The position numbers were made by a program, and so were the translations under genes. The notes beneath the pieces are model-generated. The model had not been told where the DNA came from and made no database searches. It worked only from the letters and a program-made list of their open reading frames with translations. DNA of 64,000 nt. Origin: Vagococcus lutrae. GTDB taxonomy: Bacteria > Bacillota > Bacilli > Lactobacillales > Vagococcaceae. Shown here in pieces: positions 38,441 to 48,397 of this stretch. Location: assembly GCF_003987555.1 (NCBI RefSeq), contig NZ_NGJW01000002.1, positions 1-64,000 of the forward strand, read 5' to 3'. Position 1 is the first letter of the stretch. The number at the start of each line of letters is the position of its first letter.

Positions 38441-40260
38441 TGTTAGTAAAATTAGCTTTAACCAACGTCAAAAAAAGATGGAGTGACTATCTTGTTTTAA
38501 TGATGGGATTGATTATTGCTTCAGGTGTTTTTTATACTTTTCAATCTTTAGCTTTTAACAGTCAGTTTCTCCAAGAAAGCTTTCCGACACTTGCGATGAT
38601 TACAGTCATTTTCCAACTCGGTAGTTTTTTACTGTCGTTAATTACAATTGTTTACATTCTATATGCAAATTCTTTTTTACTCGCAATGCGACAAAAAGAG
38701 TACGGAATGTATCTGACGCTCGGTGCCAAGAAGAGTAAAATTGGTCAGATGATGTTTATTGAAACTATGGTAATCGGCTTTTTATCAGTGGTCGCGGGGA
38801 TTCTTCTAGGGATACTATCATCCTCTGCCTTGAGTCGCCTTTTAATGACACAAATGGGTATGGGAGAGACCAGCTATCAAGCGGTTTCTTCAAAAGGAAT
38901 GATTTCAACCCTTGTGTTTTTCTTAGTCATGTTTATGATAACGGGCTTCTTGAATATTTCACGTTTTTATAAAGCCAAAACACTCGATTTGCTCTATCAA
39001 GCAGAAAGTGTAGAAAATATTAACACGAAACGTTTCAGGAGAGTTGTTAAAACTATTCTTTCTATTATCTTACTAGCAATCGGTTATATGAGTCTATGGA
39101 ATCTAAAACAATTACAGCTAATTGGTATTTTTATAGCGATTATCACGATTACCTTTGGAACATTTCTATTCTTTTCTGCTTTATTCCCATGGGCGATTAC
39201 TAAGTTAAAAGATAGTCCATTTGCGATGAAGAATTTACGGGTTTTCACCTTATCACAGTTAAGTTTTAAAGCGAATAGTTTAACACGTGTCTTAGGTATG
39301 GTTGCCATGCTATTAGCTTTATCACTAGGTGCGGTCACTACAGCCAACGCGTTTTATCATTTTAACGATGATATTATGGCGGAAAACCAATATGACATCG
39401 TAACTCAAGACCCGACACCTGAAATTGTAGATGAAATAAATAACTTACCTGTGACACGCCAAGCAGTTTATCATATAAAACAAGACCAATCTTTTTACTA
39501 TCTTTTAGCAGATGATTTAAAAAAAGAACCGGTAACGTATCAGGCTGGTTTTGACATGACGATTAAACCGAAACGTTGGACAGATTGGCAAGTCGGGGAC
39601 ACTATCTCGTTTGACGAAAATCAACAGTTTATCTATCGTGGGTTGAAAGAATTACTTGATCCTTATGAAACAGAAGAAACAACAACTAAAATATTTAAGA
39701 TTGTTTCACGAGAGGAATTTGAAAATTTACCTTTATCAGAACAAAAGCATGTGGCAGTGAAAATTGAAAACTTCCGGGAAAATGAAACGACATTGGCGAA
39801 AATAGATAACTTAGAAAAAGAGCGTCATGAAAAAGTTATCTTTAATGGTAGTCAGTATGAAATGTATCAACAAATTAAAGTCTTTACGGGTGGCTTTATG
39901 TTTATGGGCGTTTTCTTAGGCATTGCCTTTTTAGCTATGTTAGCAAGCTCACTCATGTTTAAGATTTTATCGGGTGCTTATGCCGATGAAAAGCGTTATG
40001 TTATGTTACATAAAATTGGTGTAACACAAGCTGCACTGAAACGGTCAATCCGTCAAGAAATCGCAGCATTGTTTGCTGTACCAAGTATCTTAGGTATCGT
40101 CCATGTTTTATTTGGGTTGAAAATGTTTGAGTTATTTTTACCAAATGCATATAGCCAAATACTGATGCCGTTTGCGATGTTCTTTATTGTTTATATCGTC
40201 TATTACCTTATCACAGTGAAAATGTATGAGCGAATTGTGTTACCAACTACAAAATCTTAA
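38440..40260 (+). CDS. FtsX-like ABC permease (BceB-like)
   Basis: A 606-aa membrane protein with about ten predicted helices: a cluster of helices in the first 330 residues, a large extracellular domain (about 315-480) and further helices at the end. The layout, with FtsX-type segments near YANSFLLAMRQKEYGMYLTLGA, matches BceB-type permeases, where the big extracellular loop senses antimicrobial peptides. Its loop is about 160 residues. It works with the preceding ATPase. A MarR regulator follows 128 bp downstream in the same direction. Confidence 0.88.
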   Translation: MLVKLALTNVKKRWSDYLVLMMGLIIASGVFYTFQSLAFNSQFLQESFPTLAMITVIFQLGSFLLSLITIVYILYANSFLLAMRQKEYGMYLTLGAKKSKIGQMMFIETMVIGFLSVVAGILLGILSSSALSRLLMTQMGMGETSYQAVSSKGMISTLVFFLVMFMITGFLNISRFYKAKTLDLLYQAESVENINTKRFRRVVKTILSIILLAIGYMSLWNLKQLQLIGIFIAIITITFGTFLFFSALFPWAITKLKDSPFAMKNLRVFTLSQLSFKANSLTRVLGMVAMLLALSLGAVTTANAFYHFNDDIMAENQYDIVTQDPTPEIVDEINNLPVTRQAVYHIKQDQSFYYLLADDLKKEPVTYQAGFDMTIKPKRWTDWQVGDTISFDENQQFIYRGLKELLDPYETEETTTKIFKIVSREEFENLPLSEQKHVAVKIENFRENETTLAKIDNLEKERHEKVIFNGSQYEMYQQIKVFTGGFMFMGVFLGIAFLAMLASSLMFKILSGAYADEKRYVMLHKIGVTQAALKRSIRQEIAALFAVPSILGIVHVLFGLKMFELFLPNAYSQILMPFAMFFIVYIVYYLITVKMYERIVLPTTKS

Positions 40261-40319
40261 CAATCCAAGTGAGTGAATGGTTATCCGTTAATCATTTTGG
40301 TTATTTAAAGGGTTAGTAA

Positions 40320-40348
40320 TTGTAGTTTTGCTATATTTCAAGTATGAT
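40320..40348 (+). promoter_or_regulatory. Promoter of the MarR-family gene
   Basis: TTGTAG (40320-40325), 17 bp, TATGAT (40343-40348). Confidence 0.55.
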
Positions 40349-40388
40349 AGTATTGTAGGCTGATCTTTTAGATAAAGGAATGATATCT

Positions 40389-40853
40389 ATGACCATGGAA
40401 GAAGAAGTAAAGCAAATTAGTTCGTTTATTCGAATCTTTTCAAGCTATTTAAATTCACTCGAAAAGAAAATGGCCAACGAGATGTTAACGTTCAACGAAA
40501 TCCGAGTGATGTTAGAACTACATGATAATGAACAATTATCAGCCAAGGATATTGAACAGCGTTTAGATTTTGATAAAAGTTATATGAGTCGAATTTTAAA
40601 AAACTTATCTGAAATGGGATATATCTCAAAAGATCAATCAAGTGAGGATAAGCGATTATTTCATCTTTCTCTTACTAAAGAGGGCAAAGAGCTATCGCAA
40701 TCGTTATACGAACAATACTTAGATATTTTAGAAGACGAGATAGAAGATTTATCCGCCGCTGAAAAAAATCAGTTATTAAAAGCGATTCGCTTTGTCGAGC
40801 GTCACTACGATGAATTAGACGAGCATGTCGCGGAAAATGATACTAATGATTAA
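40389..40853 (+). CDS. MarR family transcriptional regulator
   Basis: A 154-aa winged-helix regulator: dimerisation helices at both ends, recognition helix around SAKDIEQRLDFDKSYMSRILKNL and the wing at SSEDKRLFHLSLT. ATG at 40389 is preferred since AAAGGA is nine bases upstream; the ATG at 40380 directly abuts that site. It may control the neighbouring BceAB-like genes or itself, but no matching operator was identified. It has its own promoter and terminator. Confidence 0.88.
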   Translation: MTMEEEVKQISSFIRIFSSYLNSLEKKMANEMLTFNEIRVMLELHDNEQLSAKDIEQRLDFDKSYMSRILKNLSEMGYISKDQSSEDKRLFHLSLTKEGKELSQSLYEQYLDILEDEIEDLSAAEKNQLLKAIRFVERHYDELDEHVAENDTND

Positions 40854-40863
40854 TGCGTCACTT

Positions 40864-40918
40864 AAAAAGTCATGGAACAGTTCTGTTTACAGCAACAGAA
40901 CTTGCCCGTGGCTTTTTT
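40864..40918 (+). terminator. Composite terminator after the MarR gene
   Basis: An outer stem (AAAAAGTCATGG with CCGTGGCTTTTT, two G-T pairs) encloses a second stem AGTTCTGTT/AACAGAACT, followed by a T-run. Confidence 0.8.
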
Positions 40919-40984
40919 GATGTTTATCATAGAATAATTTAATTAAAAAGGGTACAATGAAAATGAAATAAGGGGGAGTTTAAA

Positions 40985-41596
40985 ATGAAAAATAGAAAAC
41001 GAAAGACAATATTGCTTGTTCTCACGACTTTAAGTGCTGTTTTAATTTTATCTGGCTGTCAAAACATTAAATTGAAATTTAAAGGATTTGAAGAAAGCTT
41101 TAAAGGTCTAAATATGATTGTGAGAACGTATGATGAAGAGAGTCAGATGATGGATGAAATAAAAGGGAAATCTATTATGATTAAACGCGATAAAACATTT
41201 GATTCTAATGAAGATACAGCAGATTCGCCTGTCATCAAAATTGAAGTTGGTAGAAATGAAATTCATCACGTTGGGTCATCAATGATTATTCAAGAAGAAA
41301 AGCTAACAAATGTGTTTGACGATTATACTAAGGAAGTTGATATTCAGAATCATCAGCGTGGGATTCCTATGTTAAATGAATTGGTCAATCAATTTAAAAA
41401 CTCATTTACTGGTAAAAAGAAAGTAATTTTAATCCGTAGTCAAAACGGTACACCTCTTGCAACGTATGCCGGTGACAAAGTTTCTATCTATCAAACAGAA
41501 GTACCAAAAAGTACAGGATTACTTATTGACGGGCATTATTTGTTTATCTATCGCTGTGACTACACGATTTATGATGCTGACTTGTTATTAAAATAA
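40985..41596 (+). CDS. Lipoprotein, DUF5052-like
   Basis: A 203-aa protein with a lipoprotein signal peptide (ILLVLTTLSAVLILSGCQN; lipid-bearing Cys about residue 25). The mature part contains GLNMIVRTYDE, a segment GKSIMIKRDK and a C-terminal block with LLIDGHYLFIYRCDYTIYD. It resembles DUF5052 lipoproteins of Enterococcus and relatives, from memory and not verified. Function unknown. AGGGGGAG precedes the ATG. It is a monocistronic-looking gene ahead of csbD-like DNA. Confidence 0.7.
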   Translation: MKNRKRKTILLVLTTLSAVLILSGCQNIKLKFKGFEESFKGLNMIVRTYDEESQMMDEIKGKSIMIKRDKTFDSNEDTADSPVIKIEVGRNEIHHVGSSMIIQEEKLTNVFDDYTKEVDIQNHQRGIPMLNELVNQFKNSFTGKKKVILIRSQNGTPLATYAGDKVSIYQTEVPKSTGLLIDGHYLFIYRCDYTIYDADLLLK

Positions 41597-41607
41597 AATC
41601 GTTTTTC

Positions 41608-41637
41608 TTGTTATTTATCCTACGTTTATGAGATAAT
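41608..41637 (+). promoter_or_regulatory. Possible promoter of the CsbD-like gene
   Basis: TTGTTA (41608-41613), 18 bp, GATAAT (41632-41637). No SigB-type GTTTAA/GGGTAT pair was seen. Confidence 0.45.
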
Positions 41638-41678
41638 ATTATTGTAAGACAATCAGAAACGTATAGGAGGAAATTCAT

Positions 41679-41882
41679 ATGAACAAAGACGAAGTAAAAG
41701 GCAAAGTTAATGAAACTCTAGGTAAAGTATCTGGTGACGAGTCTAAAGAATTAAAAGGTAAAGCACAAGGTGCATTTGGAAAAGCCAAAGAGAAAGTCGA
41801 AGAAGAAGTTGACAAAGTAGCAAAAAAAGCCAACGAATTCTTAGATAAAAAAGAACATAAAGATGATGTAGAACAACCATAA
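41679..41882 (+). CDS. CsbD family stress-related protein
   Basis: A 67-aa, highly charged, Lys/Glu-rich protein with the CsbD repeats VKGKVNETLGKVSGDE and LKGKAQGAFGKAKEKVEE. In Bacillus subtilis CsbD is a general-stress protein under SigB; in lactic acid bacteria its role is unknown. It has no membrane segment and is probably unstructured or helical. AGGAGG sits nine bases before the ATG. A bidirectional terminator separates it from the convergent lipoprotein gene. Confidence 0.88.
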   Translation: MNKDEVKGKVNETLGKVSGDESKELKGKAQGAFGKAKEKVEEEVDKVAKKANEFLDKKEHKDDVEQP

Positions 41883-41883
41883 A

Positions 41884-41915
41884 AAAACTCCCTCAATTTT
41901 GAGGGAGTTTTCTTT
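41884..41915. terminator. Bidirectional terminator between csbD-like gene and the minus-strand lipoprotein
   Basis: AAAACTCCCTCA pairs perfectly with TGAGGGAGTTTT around an ATTT loop, with A and T runs outside. Confidence 0.88.
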
Positions 41916-42433
41916 TATTCTTTTGCATCGATTTCAATGTGTTTTGAGCCACTAAATGTTTTCACTTCATAATCAAACATTAGTTTTTCATTTTTCTTAA
42001 CCAAAGTCCAATTTAAGATACGAGCAAATGGTGATTTTTGCTCAGCCATGATTTTCTTCGCTTCTTCTTGTGGATCCTTTAGCGTTTTAATGTCTGCTAA
42101 TGTAAAATTAGCTTGACTGCTTTTGTCTGTTTTTTCTGTTATTTCACTATTTTTAGCATTAATCACAAAAGTAGGTTCACCGACTAAATGATAAATGTAA
42201 GAAATTTGACTTGACTCATCATTTTCTGGTAAATCAAATGCAACTTTCTCAACAGATGTTTCTGGTGAATATTGCTCGATTACTTTATCTGTCGCTTCTG
42301 CAAAGTTCATATCATATGATTGTTGTGCAACATCATATTTTTTATTATTTTCTTCAAGATTATCTTTTAGTCCACATCCAGTTCCAAGCATTACCACCGC
42401 AACAAGTCCGATAACTAGTCCTATTTTTTTCAT
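41915..42433 (-). CDS. Lipoprotein of unknown function
   Basis: A 172-aa protein with a typical lipoprotein signal (GLVIGLVAVVMLGTGCG, Cys about residue 20). The mature part is acidic and lysine-rich, with a segment EQYSPETSVEKVAFDLPE and a C-terminal block LNWTLVKKNEKLMFDYEVK that might form a beta-sheet. No family was recognised. AAAGGAG lies on the minus strand before the ATG. It converges on the CsbD-like gene and is followed at its 5' side by the tRNA terminator. Confidence 0.7.
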   Translation of the reverse strand: MKKIGLVIGLVAVVMLGTGCGLKDNLEENNKKYDVAQQSYDMNFAEATDKVIEQYSPETSVEKVAFDLPENDESSQISYIYHLVGEPTFVINAKNSEITEKTDKSSQANFTLADIKTLKDPQEEAKKIMAEQKSPFARILNWTLVKKNEKLMFDYEVKTFSGSKHIEIDAKE

Positions 42434-42537
42434 GTAAAATCACTCCTTTATTTGTTATCTTAATTGTATCTCATTGGTTCAAATAATGTTATTGATTAAA
42501 CTAACAAAAAGCTTACATTTTTGAAAGATAGGCAAAT

Positions 42538-42583
42538 AAAAAAGCCAAAACAATGCAGAGCAGCGTTTTGACTATGGCTTGAT
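42538..42583 (-). terminator. Terminator of the tRNA-Arg gene
   Basis: On the minus strand CAAAAC pairs with GTTTTG and AAGCC with GGCTT, interrupted by a bulge, followed by TTTTTT. Confidence 0.7.
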
Positions 42584-42602
42584 AAACGTGATAAACTAAT
42601 GA

Positions 42603-42674
42603 CGCACCCTAAGGGAGTCGAACCCCTGTTTCAAGAACCGGAATCTTGCGTGATATCCACTACACTAAGGGTGC
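42603..42674 (-). tRNA. tRNA-Arg (anticodon CCG)
   Basis: The minus strand folds into a full cloverleaf: acceptor stem GCACCCT/AGGGTGC, D-arm, anticodon stem CAAGA/TCTTG around the loop TTCCGGT, which places CCG at 34-36, and a T-arm with GTTCGACTC. The discriminator is G and the CCA is not encoded. It reads CGG, a rare Arg codon in low-GC genomes. It is transcribed away from rpoN. Confidence 0.95.
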
Positions 42675-42691
42675 CAAATGACACAGTTATT

Positions 42692-42720
42692 AGTGTACCT
42701 AAAACAGACACAAATATCAA
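42692..42720 (-). promoter_or_regulatory. Promoter of tRNA-Arg
   Basis: On the minus strand TTGATA (42715-42720), 17 bp, TACACT (42692-42697), about 18 bp before the mature tRNA. Confidence 0.65.
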
Positions 42721-42758
42721 GTTGAAAATGATTATTGCGAAAGAAAGAGGCCGAGCAA

Positions 42759-44093
42759 ATGAAATTTGGTCAACAATTATCCCAACAACAAAAACAAGTC
42801 CAAAAACTGGCAATGACTCAAACGTTACAACAATCGATTCAGATGTTGCATTATAATACAGAAGATTTATTTAAGTTTTTAGAATCTAAAGCATTAGAAA
42901 ATCCTCTTTTAGATGTAAAGATTACTCGAGATTATGCTGAACCGACGTATAAATCTCGTGGCTATCAAGGAGACGACCAAGAAGAGTTAAACTATCTTAA
43001 TCAAATTCCAGATAATCAAACGTCTTTGTTTGAACATCTGGTTGAACAGATTCATTTAAATTATCGTGATACTTATTTACGTCAGTTAGTCTTCTTCTTA
43101 GTCGAGTATATTGATGTTAATGGTTATTTAACGATTACGTTAGAAGATATGATGTCACAAACAGGGGCAGAGTTTTTACAAGCCTTAGATGCGCTGACGT
43201 TATTGCAGCAATTAGAACCGGCAGGTGTCGGGGCTAGAGATTTACAAGAGTGTCTCATGTTGCAAATTGAACGCGATGAATCTGCTCCTAGCATGGCTTA
43301 TATTGTGATAGAAGAACATTTTGAAGACTTTGCTCATCGTCGATGGGAAAAGATTGCGAAAGATTATCAAATCTCTGTTTCAGAAATTCAAAAAATATCT
43401 GATTATATCCAATTATTAACGCCTAATCCAGGAGCTGGGTATGGAGAAGTTCTTTCGCAAACGATATATCCAGACATTATTGTCAAAGTAAATGACCATC
43501 AGGAGATTGAGGTTTTATCGACAAAAAGTGGCAAGCCAACTGTTGACTTCCAGTCTTCTTATTTTGAACGAATGGCACAAGTCGAGGACCCGGAAGTACA
43601 AGAGTATTTAAATGAAAAAAAGGCAGAGTTTGAATGGTTAAAGCGTAGCGTGGAGCAGCGTGGCGACACGATTTTGAATGTCGGAACAGAGATTGTTAAA
43701 AGACAAAAATCTTTCTTTTTAGATCATAGTGCTCCTTTGGTTCCTATGAAATTAAAAGAAATTGCTGAAGTACTTAACGTTCATGAGTCAACTGTTAGTC
43801 GAGCAGTGAATGGCAAGTATTTACAGACAGATGCAGGTACATTTGAATTGCGCTCTTTCTTTACTACTGGTTTAAGTCAAGGGGATGATTCTCAAGATGA
43901 CGTGTCAGCGGACAGTGTGCAAAAAGAAATTGCTCGTATAATAGCTGAAGAAGATAAAAGAAAACCACTATCTGATCAAAAAATTGTATCCTTACTAAAA
44001 GAAAAAGATATTGAAATATCACGTCGGACGGTTGCGAAGTATCGTGATATTCTCGCCATTCCTTCGTCTACAAAGAGAAAACGATTTGATTAG
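42759..44093 (+). CDS. rpoN: RNA polymerase sigma-54 factor RpoN
   Basis: Directs RNA polymerase to -12/-24 promoters with the help of an AAA+ activator. The 444-aa protein has a Gln-rich region I (MKFGQQLSQQQKQVQKLAMTQ onwards), the core-binding middle, a helix-turn-helix region (LKEIAEVLNVHESTVSRAVNG) and the RpoN box as SRRTVAKYRD (about 420). ATG at 42759 has AAAGAGG eight bases upstream. In enterococci and Listeria sigma-54 drives mannose-type PTS operons with LevR/ManR activators; none is encoded here. It starts the block rpoN-mazG-cca. Confidence 0.95.
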   Translation: MKFGQQLSQQQKQVQKLAMTQTLQQSIQMLHYNTEDLFKFLESKALENPLLDVKITRDYAEPTYKSRGYQGDDQEELNYLNQIPDNQTSLFEHLVEQIHLNYRDTYLRQLVFFLVEYIDVNGYLTITLEDMMSQTGAEFLQALDALTLLQQLEPAGVGARDLQECLMLQIERDESAPSMAYIVIEEHFEDFAHRRWEKIAKDYQISVSEIQKISDYIQLLTPNPGAGYGEVLSQTIYPDIIVKVNDHQEIEVLSTKSGKPTVDFQSSYFERMAQVEDPEVQEYLNEKKAEFEWLKRSVEQRGDTILNVGTEIVKRQKSFFLDHSAPLVPMKLKEIAEVLNVHESTVSRAVNGKYLQTDAGTFELRSFFTTGLSQGDDSQDDVSADSVQKEIARIIAEEDKRKPLSDQKIVSLLKEKDIEISRRTVAKYRDILAIPSSTKRKRFD

Positions 44094-44120
44094 TGATAGA
44101 GAAGGAAAGGGGATAGATAG

Positions 44121-44480
44121 ATGAAAATTGAAGGCAATGACAAAACATTAAAAGTGATGCAGCAAGAATTGGACGACTATATTCAACAATTTAAAGTAGG
44201 TTACTTTACCCCGCTATCACAACTAGCGCGCTTGACTGAAGAAGTTGGAGAATTGGCACGAGAAGTAAGTGATGTTTATGGTGAAAAGCCAAAGAAAGCG
44301 ACTGAAAATAGTGGGTCAGTAGCAGAGGAGTTAGGAGATGTGTTAATTACTACTTTGATTATGGCGAACTCTTTAGACCTCGATATGACCGACATATTTA
44401 ATCGTAATATGGAAAAATTTAATCAGCGAGATGCTCATCGTTTCGAGCGAAAAGAGCAAGATAAAATTAGTAAAAGTTGA
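44121..44480 (+). CDS. MazG-like nucleotide pyrophosphohydrolase
   Basis: A 119-aa all-helical NTP pyrophosphohydrolase-like protein. The metal-binding EExxE and ExxD motifs are seen as LTEEVGELAREV and VAEELGDVLIT. Relatives such as Bacillus YpjD hydrolyse non-canonical or excess nucleotides. It follows rpoN by 27 bp and precedes cca by 13 bp, so it is probably co-transcribed with both. Confidence 0.88.
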   Translation: MKIEGNDKTLKVMQQELDDYIQQFKVGYFTPLSQLARLTEEVGELAREVSDVYGEKPKKATENSGSVAEELGDVLITTLIMANSLDLDMTDIFNRNMEKFNQRDAHRFERKEQDKISKS

Positions 44481-44493
44481 GGAGCGACGGCAA

Positions 44494-45702
44494 ATGTTAA
44501 GTAACCCATTACCAGAAGAATTTATCAAAGGATTACATATTATAGAAGAGTTAGAAGCAGCAGGCTTTGAAGCATATTTTGTAGGGGGAAGTGTTCGTGA
44601 TTATTTATTAAATCGGCCGATACACGATGTTGATATTGCGACAAGTGCGTACCCTGAAGAAGTCAAACAGGTTTTTAGTCAAACGATAGATGTCGGTATC
44701 GAGCACGGAACCGTTCTTGTCATTTCTGATTATGGTCAGTATGAGGTCACTACGTTTCGAACGGAGTCGACCTATCAAGATTTTCGACGTCCAGATGAGG
44801 TCACCTTTGTTCGAAGCTTAGCAGAAGATTTAAAAAGACGTGATTTTACAATAAACGCTCTAGCAATGACTAAAACGGGTGCTATTATTGACTATTTTGA
44901 TGGTCAAATCGATTTGGAAAATAAACAATTACGTGCCGTAGGAGAGCCGACGGAACGGTTTTATGAGGATGCTTTACGCATGTTGCGTGGGGTTCGTTTT
45001 GCGAGTCAATTAGGATTTGAGATTGAAGCAAAAACTTTTGAAGCGATTAAAAAACATCATCCATTGTTAGCCCATGTATCAATCGAAAGAACACATATTG
45101 AATGGATTAAGATGATGATGGGGGATTACCGTAATAAAGGACTCGTGAGTTTTCTAGATAGCAACCTATCAGAAATGTGTCCCGGCTTTGCAAATCAAAA
45201 ACAACGATTGATGTCATTAATCACACTGGAGGCGGTACCGATTGAAAGTGAACTTGCTGTGTGGGGACTGGTGGTCGATGCGTTGGAACTTAAAGGTCAG
45301 TCGCGTTTAAACTTTATTAAAAGCTGGAAACTGTCTAATCAATTAAAATTACAAATTATTAACGTGACGGACGCCTTAACCTTTTTAAAAATAAGTGATT
45401 GGGATACGATGACACTATATGGCTTGTCACCGTTTGAAGTTGCCACAGTCGAAAACATTCGTTATTTGAAAACGGGCGTTGATTGCTCAAGAGACACTCT
45501 TAAACGACATGATAACTTGCCTATTCATAGTAAGGCGGATTTAGCTATCAATGGTCGAGATATTTTAAACTTTTTACACAAAGAGCCGGGCAAATGGCTT
45601 GGTGAAACACTAAATGAACTTGAAGAAGCAGTGTTATGTGGTAAAGTCGCAAATGATAAAGTGGCATTAATGACTTATATAGAAAAAGAAAAGAGGAATT
45701 AA
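44494..45702 (+). CDS. cca: CCA-adding tRNA nucleotidyltransferase
   Basis: Adds or repairs the 3' CCA end of tRNAs; required here because the tRNA-Arg gene in this window does not encode CCA. The 402-aa class II enzyme has the polymerase motif VGGSVRDYLLNRPIHDVDIATSA (catalytic Asp pair in DVD), a second motif RRDFTINAL and EDALRMLRGVRF. ATG at 44494 follows GAGGAGCG; a longer in-frame start would overlap the mazG-like gene. The thioesterase gene begins one base after its stop. Confidence 0.95.
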   Translation: MLSNPLPEEFIKGLHIIEELEAAGFEAYFVGGSVRDYLLNRPIHDVDIATSAYPEEVKQVFSQTIDVGIEHGTVLVISDYGQYEVTTFRTESTYQDFRRPDEVTFVRSLAEDLKRRDFTINALAMTKTGAIIDYFDGQIDLENKQLRAVGEPTERFYEDALRMLRGVRFASQLGFEIEAKTFEAIKKHHPLLAHVSIERTHIEWIKMMMGDYRNKGLVSFLDSNLSEMCPGFANQKQRLMSLITLEAVPIESELAVWGLVVDALELKGQSRLNFIKSWKLSNQLKLQIINVTDALTFLKISDWDTMTLYGLSPFEVATVENIRYLKTGVDCSRDTLKRHDNLPIHSKADLAINGRDILNFLHKEPGKWLGETLNELEEAVLCGKVANDKVALMTYIEKEKRN

Positions 45703-45703
45703 T

Positions 45704-46054
45704 ATGTCAGTGTTTAATTATCAAGCTGAAGCACAACATGCTGCAAGTGCAATGGGGTCAGGCGAGTTAGAAGTTGTAGCTACTCCTGCCTTAATTGCCT
45801 TTGCTGAAAATGCTTGTCACCAATTAGTTGAGTTAGCAGCAGGAGAAACATCTGTAGGAACGTTTATTGAATTAAACCATTTAAAAGCGTCGCGCATACC
45901 AGAAGAAATCAAAGTAGATGTGAAAGACGTCACGAGAGAAGGGAATCGCCTTTCTTTTATTTTCGAAATCAGAGATTCCTCTCAGTTAATTGCTACTGGC
46001 AAACATCAACGTGCTGTTGTGGATGTTGACCGCTTTTTATCGTCAATAAAATAA
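45704..46054 (+). CDS. Hotdog-fold thioesterase (FlK-like)
   Basis: A 116-aa single-domain hotdog protein of the fluoroacetyl-CoA thioesterase-like group: ATPALIAFAENACHQLV holds the central helix, and GTFIELNHLKASRIP followed by FEIRDSSQLIATGKHQRAVVD are the strands. The substrate is probably some acyl-CoA but is unknown. It starts one base after cca, with AAAGAGG upstream, so it belongs to the rpoN-cca transcript. Confidence 0.82.
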   Translation: MSVFNYQAEAQHAASAMGSGELEVVATPALIAFAENACHQLVELAAGETSVGTFIELNHLKASRIPEEIKVDVKDVTREGNRLSFIFEIRDSSQLIATGKHQRAVVDVDRFLSSIK

Positions 46055-46076
46055 AAAAGAATATTTCACAAATTTC

Positions 46077-46104
46077 TTGCTATTATAAAAGTTTGTGATA
46101 TAAT
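46077..46104 (+). promoter_or_regulatory. Promoter of the unknown 151-aa gene, framed by an inverted repeat
   Basis: TTGCTA (46077-46082), 16 bp, extended -10 with TATAAT (46099-46104). TCACAAA (46066-46072) and TTTGTGA (46092-46098) form an inverted repeat across it. Confidence 0.65.
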
Positions 46105-46134
46105 GAACTTATAAAGATAAAAGGAGCGATTCAA

Positions 46135-46590
46135 ATGACAAAACAAATGACTGCATTAAAATTCTTCTTCCGCAATGGTGAAACTTGGACGATAAAACGT
46201 GAAAATATTGGCGACTTATGGATTAAACAAATCTCAACAAGCTTTGGTCGAATTAACGGCAGTGATTTTCAAAAAATCAATCCTTGCGAAGCTTTAAGAA
46301 TTGAAATTTTAGAAGAAGCTGATCATGTACAAACGGATGATATCAACTTGGGCGGTCTTGAGATGGGAATGTTTGCTCGTGCTTTAAAATACGAAGATAT
46401 TGAAAAAATGGCAATTGTTTTTGACAATGGAACTGAAGATTTAATTTACTTCCCATACGAAGATAAAATGACAGAAGGTCAAGAAGGTTTGGATAACAAA
46501 CATCAAACGACTAAAATTGGCAAGAACAAAAACTTATACATCGTCATCGATCCGAAAGAAACAGTCGAAACACTTTATCAAGATAAATAA
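46135..46590 (+). CDS. Conserved hypothetical protein, unrecognised
   Basis: A 151-aa soluble protein with no signal or membrane segment. The first half (TALKFFFRNGETWTIKRENI) and the ALKYEDIEKMAIVFDNGTED segment look like a small beta-rich domain in which residues describe a structure-specific or ligand contact surface; this is only a guess. No enzyme motif is visible. AAAGGAGCG precedes the ATG. It has a strong extended -10 promoter and its own terminator, so it is expressed alone and probably well. Confidence 0.65.
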   Translation: MTKQMTALKFFFRNGETWTIKRENIGDLWIKQISTSFGRINGSDFQKINPCEALRIEILEEADHVQTDDINLGGLEMGMFARALKYEDIEKMAIVFDNGTEDLIYFPYEDKMTEGQEGLDNKHQTTKIGKNKNLYIVIDPKETVETLYQDK

Positions 46591-46597
46591 CAACTTT

Positions 46598-46625
46598 AGC
46601 TGCCAAATAATTGGCAGCTTTTTTT
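46598..46625 (+). terminator. Terminator after the unknown 151-aa gene
   Basis: AGCTGCCAA and TTGGCAGCT pair perfectly around ATAA, followed by TTTTTT. Confidence 0.9.
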
Positions 46626-46680
46626 GTCTTCTTGACCAAAGTTTCTTAACACTTTGCTGAAAAGCGAGCGATTTCATGTA

Positions 46681-48378
<1,698 letters not shown>

Positions 48379-48397
48379 GAGATAAAAGGAGTTAGTT

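Noticed and set aside
46066-46098. Rex (NADH-sensing) operator at the 151-aa gene
   Set aside because: Rex half-sites should read TTGTGA then TCACAA; here the order is reversed and the spacing is too long.
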